Source: Chlamydomonas sphaeroides (taxonomy: Eukaryota > Chlorophyta > Chlorophyceae > Chlamydomonadales > Chlamydomonadaceae). From it: 21,885 bases of DNA. Numbering within the stretch: position 1 is the stretch's first letter; each line of letters starts with the position of its first letter. Positions 8,075 through 16,000 of the stretch are shown in pieces. The position numbers were made by a program, and so were the translations under genes. The stretch lies in contig BDDC01001238.1 in NCBI GenBank assembly GCA_001662425.1, positions 1 to 21,885 on the forward strand, written 5' to 3'. The notes beneath the pieces were generated by a model that saw nothing but the letters and a program-made list of their open reading frames with translations, had not been told where the DNA came from and did not search any database.

Positions 8075-10397
8075 TCAGCTACGCAGGCGGCGCCCGGAGT
8101 TGCGCGGCGGCGGGGGGCTGCGAGGCCGCGGCGACGGTGGCGGCGGCCGGGGTGACGGCGGCGGCGAGCCCAGCGGCAGCGGCGGCGGCGGCGGCGGCGA
8201 GCGCAGGGGCGGCGGCGGCGGCGGCGAGCGCAGGGGCGGCGGCGGCGGCGGCGAGCGCGCCGGCGGAGGCGAGCGGACCGGTGGCGGTGACGGAGACTGC
8301 CTCGGTGGCGGCGGCGCGCGCAGCGGTGGCGACGGCGGCTGCGGCCGCGGGGAAGGTGGCGGCGAGCGCAGCGGCGGCGGCGGCGGTGACGATCGTGCCG
8401 GCGGCGGCGAGCGGACAGGTGGCGGCGATGACTGACGCGGCGGCGGCGAGCGGGCCGGCGGCGGCGACCTCGCCAGCGGCGGCGGCGGACGCAGCGGCGG
8501 CGGCGGCGGCGGCACCGTCAGGCTGGGCAGGCGGGACTGCCTGAGGACCCATCCTAGCAGGTGCTCATGCGGCCGTGTGTTTGGCGCCATGAACGAGCTG
8601 CCCAGCCAGGCGACAGAGCCCGAGCCCAGGCGCCAGGTGCGGGCTACCGCCACCTCGGCGCCGTCCTACATGCCGGTCGGGGCAAAGCGATGGCGGCAGG
8701 AGCGGGAGCCAAGAGGGGTTGAGGATTGAGGGGTTGGGCGAGAAGGACGGGAAGGGCGCAGCGCCGCCGGGACCGGCACGGGGCCTCGGCGCGGGGGCGG
8801 GGGAACCTGGCAGGCGGCCGCGCGACGATTGCCTGCACTGCCGCACGGGCCCGGCTGTGCTAGCGCAGCCGGGCCCGTGCGTGGCAAGGGCGCGCTCCTG
8901 CTCCAGCGTACGTACCGGGCGGTGGAAGCTGTAGAGCGGGGCGCCGCCGTCGCCGGCGCAGACGAGGCCCGTGTGGCCGTGGTTGGGCCGCACCTGCGAG
9001 TCAATACTTGTAATATTCGACGAGCGGCGAGCGCTCAAGCGCTCGAGCTGCCCCGGGCCCTGGCCCTCGCTAAGCCAACAAGGTGGTGCGACCAACGCTC
9101 AGGGTCCTGCCTCTGGGCCACCCGAGTGGGTCTCCGCACGCTCCTCACGCCCACCACGTCACCAGCCCAGCAAGCAGCCGACGAGCCCTGAGGCGCCCTT
9201 CCCGACTTGCACGCTGGTTCTACAGCCGGCAGGCACCGGTGGGACCGTGGGGGTGTAGATGGCTGTGGTCGAGGACGCACGTGGCGCACGGACCCACCCA
9301 CCGTGATGGCAGCCCACAGGGCGTCCGTGGCGACGGCGGCCTGGCGCCGCAGCAGCCTGGTCTCGCGGCCGAAGAAGTGGCCGGTGCAGGCGGCGGGGGT
9401 CGAGGGCGGCAGCAGGTCGTCCAGCAGCTGCGAGAAGCTGCTGTCCTGCGGGGGCTCCAGGTGGGGTGGGGTGGGGTGCATGCAGGACGTTTGCAGCGTG
9501 CCAGCACAAACCCTAGGCATGCGGGCTCATGCGGGGAAAGCTCCGGGGAACGACCGACGGCGGGTGCAAAGGACTGCGACGTGCCAGAGCGGTCAGCGCC
9601 GCAGGGTGGGTCCGGCCACATGTGGCCTCCCGGCTGTCGGCTCCCGGCCCAGCCCGCACCTGCGCGTCAGCTCCGCTGGCCCCGTCGAGCAGCACCAGGC
9701 TGCCGCCCGCAGCCACCCACTGCCGCAGCTGGTCGGGCTTCCACCTGCGCCAGGGGGGAGGCGGCGCGGGGGCAGGGCGTGTGGGGCGAGGCGTGGGAGG
9801 AGGGGCTCGTGGGGGAGGTCGGGGGGGGAATCTGCAGGTCAGCAGCACGTGGTGGCTGGCAGTGGGGGCCAGGAGGCCTCCTGTTGGGGGCTGGGGTACG
9901 TTTGGGGCAGGGCGCATCTAGCTGGGCCGAAGGCGTCGTCTGCAGTCGGGCGCTCGGGCTCACATGTGCAACCCCACATCCTCGGCGTCATAGTACGATG
10001 TCTTGCCGTTGGCGGGGATGACGTAGGCGGAGAAGTTGGCCAGGCCGCTGGCCGCCGTGGAGGAGGGTGCGAAGAGCGGCGGCTGCGAGGTCAGCGCCGT
10101 GAGCCGCGCCGTGGGGCAGCGCTCGGCGATGGAGGCGGAGATGAGCTCGGCGCGGAGCGGGCTGGCGATGACCTTGGGGTTGGTGTAGAGCGCGACCTGG
10201 GGCGCTGCTGCCGCTGGGGTGACAAAGGTGGTTGGGGCAGCGGGGGGAAGGCCGGGGCGTTGGGGAAGTGGTCAGGTAGGGTCAGGTCGGGGAGGTAGGG
10301 GGCCAACCGGCGTGTGTGGGCGTTAGGGAAGACGTTGCTTACCCGCGCAGCCGAGCTCTAGGGTAGCGAGGAGCAGCAGAGCGATTAGCAGGGCCAT
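8075..10397 (-). CDS. Secreted protein: possible amidotransferase-like domain plus SPPP hydroxyproline-rich tail
   Basis: Six exons on the minus strand, 10397-10343, 10213-9964, 9744-9660, 9445-9302, 8993-8916 and 8665-8075, encode 400 residues; all phases match. Residues 1-18 (MALLIALLLLATLELGCA) form a signal peptide. Residues about 20-255 look globular: VALYTNPKVIASPLRAELIS, LANFSAYVIPANGK, LRQWVAAGGSLVLLDGASGA, then RTWRLGSGSVAWLGSSF. The order of a first strand, a late V-x-x-GG-S-L-V-L-L-D strand and a final G-x-G-S-V-x-W-L-G strand resembles the class I glutamine amidotransferase-like (ThuA/GATase1-like) fold. That is inference from pattern. I see no nucleophile elbow (GxCxG), so activity is doubtful. 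Residues about 256-390 are a Pro/Ser/Arg rod with thirteen SPPP motifs, including repeated SPPPPPPLR units, as in volvocine cell-wall hydroxyproline-rich glycoproteins; the protein ends RNSGRRLRS. It is probably an extracellular-matrix component. Introns 1-4 end in CAG; the last uses a less usual TAG acceptor. Confidence 0.8.
8842..8881. repeat. Perfect 16-bp inverted repeat in last intron
   Basis: 8842-8857 (cgcacgggcccggctg) is the exact reverse complement of 8866-8881, with an 8-base loop (tgctagcg). It lies inside the 250-base intron 8915-8666 of the SPPP-tail gene, 35 bases from the donor on the minus strand. The stem is almost all G-C, so a very stable hairpin is expected in the pre-mRNA. 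Confidence 0.9.
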
Positions 10398-10511
10398 GAC
10401 CTCGTAGCGCGGCCGCGTGTGCGACGGCGTGTCCGTCGGCATCGGCAGCTGTGTCGGGCAACGCGCCAACAGCGTGCCGCTAGCTAAACCTTGTTGACGA
10501 CTAACACGACA

Positions 10512-10519
10512 GCTATATC
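10512..10519 (-). promoter_or_regulatory. TATA-like element of the SPPP-tail gene
   Basis: The minus strand reads GATATAGC here, about 115 bases upstream of the ATG at 10397. That position suits a core promoter with a leader of roughly 80-90 bases. Only sequence and position support it. Confidence 0.35.
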
Positions 10520-10709
10520 TGTGTTATGAGTTGAGCACAGGGCCTGTAGCTAAGTGGCTGACCGTCGCGCTGCACATGGCGTGTGCGCAGAAGCGAAGAA
10601 AGCCTATTTGCTAGAACACGGGCATATAGTGGGGTATTCCTGTGTACCTGATGTCACCGGTTGTGCGTCTTTGGCGTCTTCAACCCACTACAGCACCGGA
10701 GTTTCGACG

Positions 10710-10714
10710 TTACA
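10710..10714 (-). terminator. TGTAA polyadenylation signal of the 171-residue gene
   Basis: The minus strand reads TGTAA about 307 bases beyond the stop codon at 11023-11021. This is a typical distance for volvocine algal 3' UTRs, which use TGTAA rather than AATAAA. Confidence 0.5.
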
Positions 10715-11020
10715 AGCGCAAGCTACCTGCACCTACGAACCTCGGAGTCTGGCACAGTGTCTCGATCCGTTTGACACTACAACGACCTGCAAACAGCACG
10801 GCAACACAGCGACGACCAGAGGTCGAGAGCGCCAACCAAGAGCTCGTGCCCCCAAAAAACCGCTCGCGACCGCCCGACTTCGTCCGACGGTCGCCTTGAA
10901 TCTGCCACTCACAGGAGCTCCCCTCGCCACATGAGTTCAACACAAACGTCTATCATCCAACCGCGCTACGGCGAACCGAACACCGACTCATCCCGGTGCC
11001 CCGTTCCGCTTGCCCCCGCC

Positions 11021-11636
11021 TCACACGCCCCTGGGCGTGCCGCTCTCGGGCGCGGAGGCGAAGTCGCTGTCGTCGCGGCCGCCGGGGTTGCAGGGGTTGG
11101 CGTGCGAGGAGCCGCCGCTGCCGGAGCCGGGGCGCGGGATGGGCCGGTTCTCGGTGCCGCTCTCCGGCGCGGAGGCGAAGTCGGTGTCGGGCGCGGGCGA
11201 GGAGGCGGGAGAGGAGCCTGCGGGCGAGGGTGGGTGGGGCCGGGAAGCTGTATAGCTGTGTCTCCCGGAAGGAGCGTACCTCCTGACGTCCTCACCCGCC
11301 CTAACGCTGCCCTCTGCCCTACCCCCACCCCTCAGCCACGGCCCACCCACCGCTACCTTTTGCCCCCCTCAGCTCCTCGTGCACCACCGCCCCACTGCGA
11401 GCCAGCTCCTCCCGCGACTCGTGGTAGAAGCCTGGCAGTGGCGGCAGCGGCGGCATCAGCATCAGCAGGAAGAAAGGGGTCAACGAGGGACCGCACGCGC
11501 CCCCCGCTTGTCTGCCCCTGCCCTCAGCCAGGCCGCACGCTGCCCCGCGCGCCAGCCCCCAGCCCCATCTTCCGCCGGCCACTTCCTGGCCCCTCCCCCA
11601 CCCGCCTACCCGGCTGCTGGCTCTCGTCGAGCCCCG

Positions 11637-11676
<40 letters not shown>

Positions 11677-12038
11677 AAGGGTGTCGCGGAGGGGCTTCTC
11701 CTCCTGGCCGCCCTCGCCCTGCAGCAGGAAGGGCGCGGCAGGCAATCAGCGTCAGGCTAGGCTGGTGGTCTGCAACACTTCTGGGAGGCGGAAAGGTATC
11801 TCGCTCCAGCTCTGCCTCTGACAACACGATTCGGGGCAGCGCCACGCCAGCTGGCTTCCGTCCCCCACAGCCAAGTTGCCCTCTCGTCCAGTGCCCGCCG
11901 CACCAGCCGTCCGCTGGCGCTGGTGTAGCGGCATGGCTGCGGCAGCCGGCGCCGGGTCCGCGCCACGGGGGGGCAGGGCGCCGAGGCGCAGGGCCGGCGC
12001 GGCGCGGCGGCCGAGACCCGCGGGCAGCGCATCATCAT
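11021..12038 (-). CDS. 171-residue protein with polyglutamine run and possible transit peptide, family unknown
   Basis: Four minus-strand exons, 12038-11904, 11718-11610, 11431-11357 and 11217-11021, join in phase. The start is the first of three consecutive ATG codons, after a TATA-like box and a CAG-repeat leader. Residues 1-45 (MMMRCPRVSAAAPRRPCASA through RYTSASGRL) are rich in Arg, Ala and Ser with no acidic residue, which fits a mitochondrial or chloroplast transit peptide (inference). The rest is GEGGQEEKPLRDTLE, twelve Gln, AGLDESQQPG, then FYHESREELARSGAVVHEEL and a Ser/Pro-rich tail. The tail carries a duplicated motif, DTDFASAPESGT and DSDFASAPESGT, 39 codons apart. I recognise no family; the charged, Gln-rich, low-hydrophobic sequence suggests a largely disordered or late-embryogenesis-like small protein. 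Exon 1's donor (GTGCGG) was chosen because it alone keeps phase with exon 2, so it is the least certain junction. Confidence 0.62.
11638..11673 (-). repeat. Pure (CAG)12 coding for polyglutamine
   Basis: Twelve perfect CAG codons on the minus strand (CTG on plus) encode twelve Gln in exon 2 of the 171-residue gene. The absence of CAA interruptions suggests a recent or unstable expansion. Confidence 0.9.
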
Positions 12039-12087
12039 GTTCCCGGAGCTTTGGAGCGTGCTGGCGACGACAAGAGAAGTTATGGTG

Positions 12088-12108
12088 CTGCTGCTGCTGC
12101 TGCTGCTG
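12088..12108 (-). repeat. (CAG)7 in the 5' leader
   Basis: Seven perfect CAG units on the minus strand lie 50 bases upstream of the ATG at 12038 and just downstream of the TATA-like box. They are therefore at or near the start of the predicted transcript of the gene that also carries (CAG)12 in its coding part. Confidence 0.8.
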
Positions 12109-12133
12109 CGAGGCTGTGCGAGTGTCTGTGTGA

Positions 12134-12141
12134 CTATATAT
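12134..12141 (-). promoter_or_regulatory. TATA box of the 171-residue gene
   Basis: The minus strand reads CATATATAG, about 100 bases upstream of the ATG at 12038. Transcription about 30 bases downstream would start near 12105 and give a short leader of about 65-70 bases that contains the CAG run. Confidence 0.5.
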
Positions 12142-12705
12142 GCAAGCGGCAGTAGGCGAGACCGCACTGTGCCGTTCCGGAGCGGGGGCAGCGATCTCGC
12201 TCCCCATCCCCTTCCCTGGCACGCTGGCAGTGGCCCGCCAGCCGCGTCCCCCCTCGCACGGCCATCCTCGGCACTGCTGCGCTGCCGAGAAGCCGCATGC
12301 ACCCTGCCTGCGGTGCCGGGCTGCTCCCGGGTCTGGCCTCCTCCTCGCTAGCTCGGCGGCACATTGCATGAGATGAGAATCTTCCGGCCAAGCCCAGGCA
12401 CCGGAGCGCACACACGCCCGCTCCCTGGCCGCGGATCGCGCCGCGGCCGTACCTGGCGCCCGGTCCGCCCGCCTGCCCCTGCCACATCCGTGTCCCGCAG
12501 CGCCTCTGGTACCGGGCCGGGCCTGCCGCTCTGCACCGTACCGAGCAAAACGGCGCCAAGGACACCCAAACCCACACATTCGCCGAGCGCCCCGCACATC
12601 CACGCCACTGCCCGCGTCGCCGCCGATGCACACGAACACACACGCACCCAACCAAAACCCTTTCCAGCTGCGCATGGGTGCATGGCTCGCCCCTCCCAGT
12701 CGAAC

Positions 12706-12731
12706 GGCTCGTGCCCCTAAAGGGGCGAGCC
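12706..12731. repeat. Bulged 11-bp hairpin with a nested second left arm
   Basis: 12706-12718 (ggctcgtgcccct) pairs with 12721-12731 (aggggcgagcc) with a 2-base bulge and a tiny loop. A second, perfect left arm ggctcgcccct lies at 12684-12694, so the right arm could pair with either. It is in the 3' flank of the large minus-strand gene, about 275 bases beyond its stop, and upstream of the 171-residue gene's promoter. Confidence 0.8.
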
Positions 12732-13005
12732 GACCGAGCACACCAAAACCGCACCCCAGCTTGCTGCCCACTGCCGCGGCACCGATCCCACGCGCCCTCA
12801 CACAGGCGGCACCAAATGTCACGGCCCCGCCCCCAACGAAACGCCTGCCACCCGCATTGACACAGATCTACACCCGAACGCCGGCAGCGCCCTGCAGGCC
12901 CCCCAGCTGCAGCCACTGCTGCCGCCGCCGCCACAGCCTGCCGCCGCCACCGCTGCCGCCGCCGCAACCCGCCGCCGCCACAGCCCCGCCGCCGCCGCGC
13001 GGCCC

Positions 13006-16000
13006 TCACGACGGCTCGTCCAGCGCCCCCGACTCACCGCCAGCGGCGCCGCCGCGCGCGCGCGCCGGCAGCGCCGCCACCTGCGCCGCCGCCGCCGCCT
13101 GCGCGCGCGCGTGCGCGGCCATCTCCGCCGCGGCCGCCGCCGCCGCCCTGGCTCGCGCCTCGGCCGCCGCCTCCGCCTCCTCGCCGCTGATGGCCGCCTC
13201 CACCTCACCCGGCGCCACCAGCCGCAGGCTGGCCAGGCACTCGCCCGCCAGGGCCCGCACCTCGTCAAACAGCCGCCGCACGCGGGCCTGACCCAGGGGT
13301 CGGAACTCGCCCCTCAGCAGCGTCGGGATGGACCAGGACGAGCGCTCGAACTCGTACTCGAGCGACGGCGCGGCGGCGGCGGCGGCGGCGCCGCCGCCGG
13401 GCGGCGGCGCCTCCTGGTGCCAGGGGGTGACTAGCATGCGGTACAGCACCTCGTTGCACTGGCTGAAGCTGGCGGCGGCACTGGCGGCGGCGGCGGCCGC
13501 GGCGGCGGCCTCGTCGGCGTCGGCGGCGCCGCCGGCGCGAGGCGGCGGCGCGGGCGGTGGGCCGGCGAGGCGCAGGCTGTGGTGCTGCGGCATGGCCTCC
13601 AGCGACAGCAGCCCCTCCAGCAGCTGCGGGTCCGACAGCAGCGCCGACACCAGCAGTTCGCACCTGGGCGGCGGCAGGGGCGCGCGGGCCGGGGCAGGGT
13701 CCGGGCGAAGGGACGTGGTGAGGGGCCGGCGGTGGGGGCGCAGGGCAAGGCATGGGTGGGATGGTGTGGGCATGGTAAGGGCGCTGGCTGAGCATGGGGG
13801 GCTCGGGCAGCTAGGCAGCCGCCAGAGGAGTCAGAGCAGAGCTCCGCACGCGCTTGCCAGCAGCGCCCAGCCCCTGCGCCACTCGGCCGCCGCACCTCTC
13901 CGCCTCGTCCGCGCGCGCCTGCGGGTCCAGCATCGCCGCCGCCGCGTCCGCCGCGTACTGAAGCACCGTCTTGCCATGCTCGTACAGCCCATTCACATGG
14001 CGCCACGACACACGCTCCTCGGCCGCCGCCGCCGCATCGTCGGCGCCGCCGGAGCCGGCGCGCGTCACGCCGGCGGCGCCCCCGGCGACGGCGGCGACGG
14101 CTGCGCCGCCGCCCGCGCCGCCGGCTTCGCCGGCTGCGCCAGCCGCCGCCGCCTTCGGCGCCTCCGGCGACCGCTCCTGCGTCTCCATGCGCTCCACCAG
14201 CATGCGAGAGGCGGCGGCGCGCATGGTCTGAACCTCCGTCACCTCGCGGCGCAGCGCCGCCGCCGCCGTCGCGGCGGCGCCGCTGCCGCCGGCGGCGGCC
14301 GCGTCCGCGGCGCCGGCAGCGGCCGCCGCCGCCAGCGACAGGTCGGCGGCGTGCGCGAGCGCCGTACGCAGCGCCAGCAGTACGGCATGTACGATCATGA
14401 GCAGGTCGCTGATGGTGAGCATCTCCTCGACCACCTGCTCGCGCAGGCCCTCGCTGAGCTGGCACCAGGGGGTCAGCGCCGCCGGCGGCGGCGGCTGGCC
14501 GGGCGCGGCGCCGCCTGCGCCCGAGCCCACGGCGGCGGCGGCGGCGGACTGCTGGGAGGAGCGGTGCGCCGCGAGCGCCGCCATGTAGCTGCGTGGCGCG
14601 AGGTTGGGGTGTGGCGGCAGGGGACACGATGCGCGTGAGCCGAATGGATCAAGAGGGCGGCCCAAAGGCGGCTGCTGTCCCTGCCCTGGCCCTCCCGATT
14701 CCCCGGCCGCCACCGCCACCGCCCAGCCGCCAGCCACCCACACACACGGCCAACGCGCCACTCTACCCGGGGCGTGCTGAGCCGCGTGTGGGGTTCTGTT
14801 CTACCTAACACTTGAACACACCTGGTGGCGTGGTGGTGCGGGTCGACGGCCGCCCGTAGCGCGGTGACCAGGTGCTTGAAGGCCAGCGCCGTGTCGCTGC
14901 CCTCGTCGCACGTGTCGTCCGGGTGCGGCGCCAGGATCTGGCAGCCAGCGGGTTGTTGGGGCGGAAGGGCCAGTCAGCAGGCGGCGAGGGCGCCAGGCAG
15001 GAGGCAGGCAGGAGGCAGGCAGGAGGCAGGCAGGAGGCAGGCAGGAGGCAGGCAGGAGGCAGGCGCCGCACGCCCCTCGCCTCCACAACTCGTGGCGGGG
15101 CGAGGGCTGCAGTGGGCCAGCAGCCTCGCCCCGCGCCGCGCGTCCCTGCCGGTACCGGACCGAGGCCACGAACCCGGCTGCCTCATCCCCTCCCCGGCCC
15201 TCTCCTCCCCGCACCTCCTCCGCCATGGCCAGCGCCGTGGAGGGGCAGTGCGCGAGCAGCCGCATCTCCGCCAGCAGCTCGCTCAGGTCGGCGGCGCCCT
15301 CCAGCACCAGCGGCACGCAGCTGTTGAGCGCCGCCACCACGGCGCGGGGGTAGGACGTGGCGGCAAGGTAGCTGGGCAGGGGCAGGGGCGGGGGCGGGGG
15401 CAGGGGGGGGTACGGAATGGGTGAAGGAAAGCACGGACGCAATACGCGAAGTGCCAGCGCTGCCGGCCCGACCCTGAAGAGGAGGGCATGCAATTAATGA
15501 AGGTCGCGAGAGCCGCGACCCAGGTCCCCGTGCAGGCAAACGACCCAAGGGGGACACAAGGAGCTGGGGCGGAAAGGGGGGTCGGGGCCGGTGTGTAGCA
15601 GCGCCGGGAAGCGCTGTGCGGCTGGCGGCGGGGCTGGCCTCCTGCCTTCTGCCTTCCGGCCGCGCTGCCGCCCCATCCAGACTCGCACCCGTAGGAGGCC
15701 AGTCGCAGCGAGTGGCCCCCGGGCCAGGTGGCGCGCCACACGGCCTGCGGTGAGGCGGAAGGGGCGGCCGGGGGGGTGGGTGGGTGGGGTTTACCGTGGA
15801 AGTAACGAACTAGTTGCGAACCTCCGAGCGCAAGCCCGCGGGGTGTAAGTCAGGAGGGGGGCGAGAGTGGAAGAGGTCAGGCCGGGCAGCGATGGAAGGC
15901 GGCCGGCGTTGCAGCGTGCCCCTGCCATGCCTTTGGCCCCGCCCACCACCACCGCCACCACCACCACCACCACCACGGCCGCCGCTCACATGCATCTGGC

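Larger units (their letters stand above)
10398..11020. other. Intergenic region between two minus-strand genes
   Basis: 623 bases holding the promoter and leader of the SPPP-tail gene (its ATG is at 10397) and the 3' flank of the 171-residue gene (its stop is at 11021). It has a TATA-like element near 10512 and a minus-strand TGTAA near 10712. Base composition is clearly less GC-rich than in the coding exons. A 126-codon plus-strand frame at 10554-10934 has no coding character and crosses these signals. Confidence 0.55.
12039..13005. other. Intergenic region between the 171-residue gene and the large gene
   Basis: 967 bases. The part next to 12038 holds the leader and TATA-like promoter of the 171-residue gene. 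The part next to 13005 is the 3' flank of the large minus-strand gene, Gly/Pro-codon-like GC-rich sequence grading into mixed sequence. It contains a strong hairpin at 12706-12731. I find no minus-strand TGTAA in this stretch; a variant TGTAG occurs near 12864. No convincing additional gene is seen. Confidence 0.5.

Noticed and set aside
8038..8544. Long alanine-rich plus-strand frame
   Set aside because: It is the antisense shadow of the Pro/Ser-rich tail of the minus-strand gene; GGC/GCG repeats keep all frames open.
9770..9840. G-rich run suggesting a G-quadruplex element
   Set aside because: Several G runs are present, but they lie in an intron on the template strand in a genome region where such runs are common; nothing singles this one out.
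10554..10934. 126-codon plus-strand frame
   Set aside because: Mixed composition with no coding character. It crosses a minus-strand TGTAA signal and has no splice or promoter support of its own.
11757..12302. Longer N-terminus for the 171-residue protein by extending upstream of 12038
   Set aside because: The extension would translate through the TATA box and the CAG leader; the ATG triplet at 12038 fits the promoter position better.
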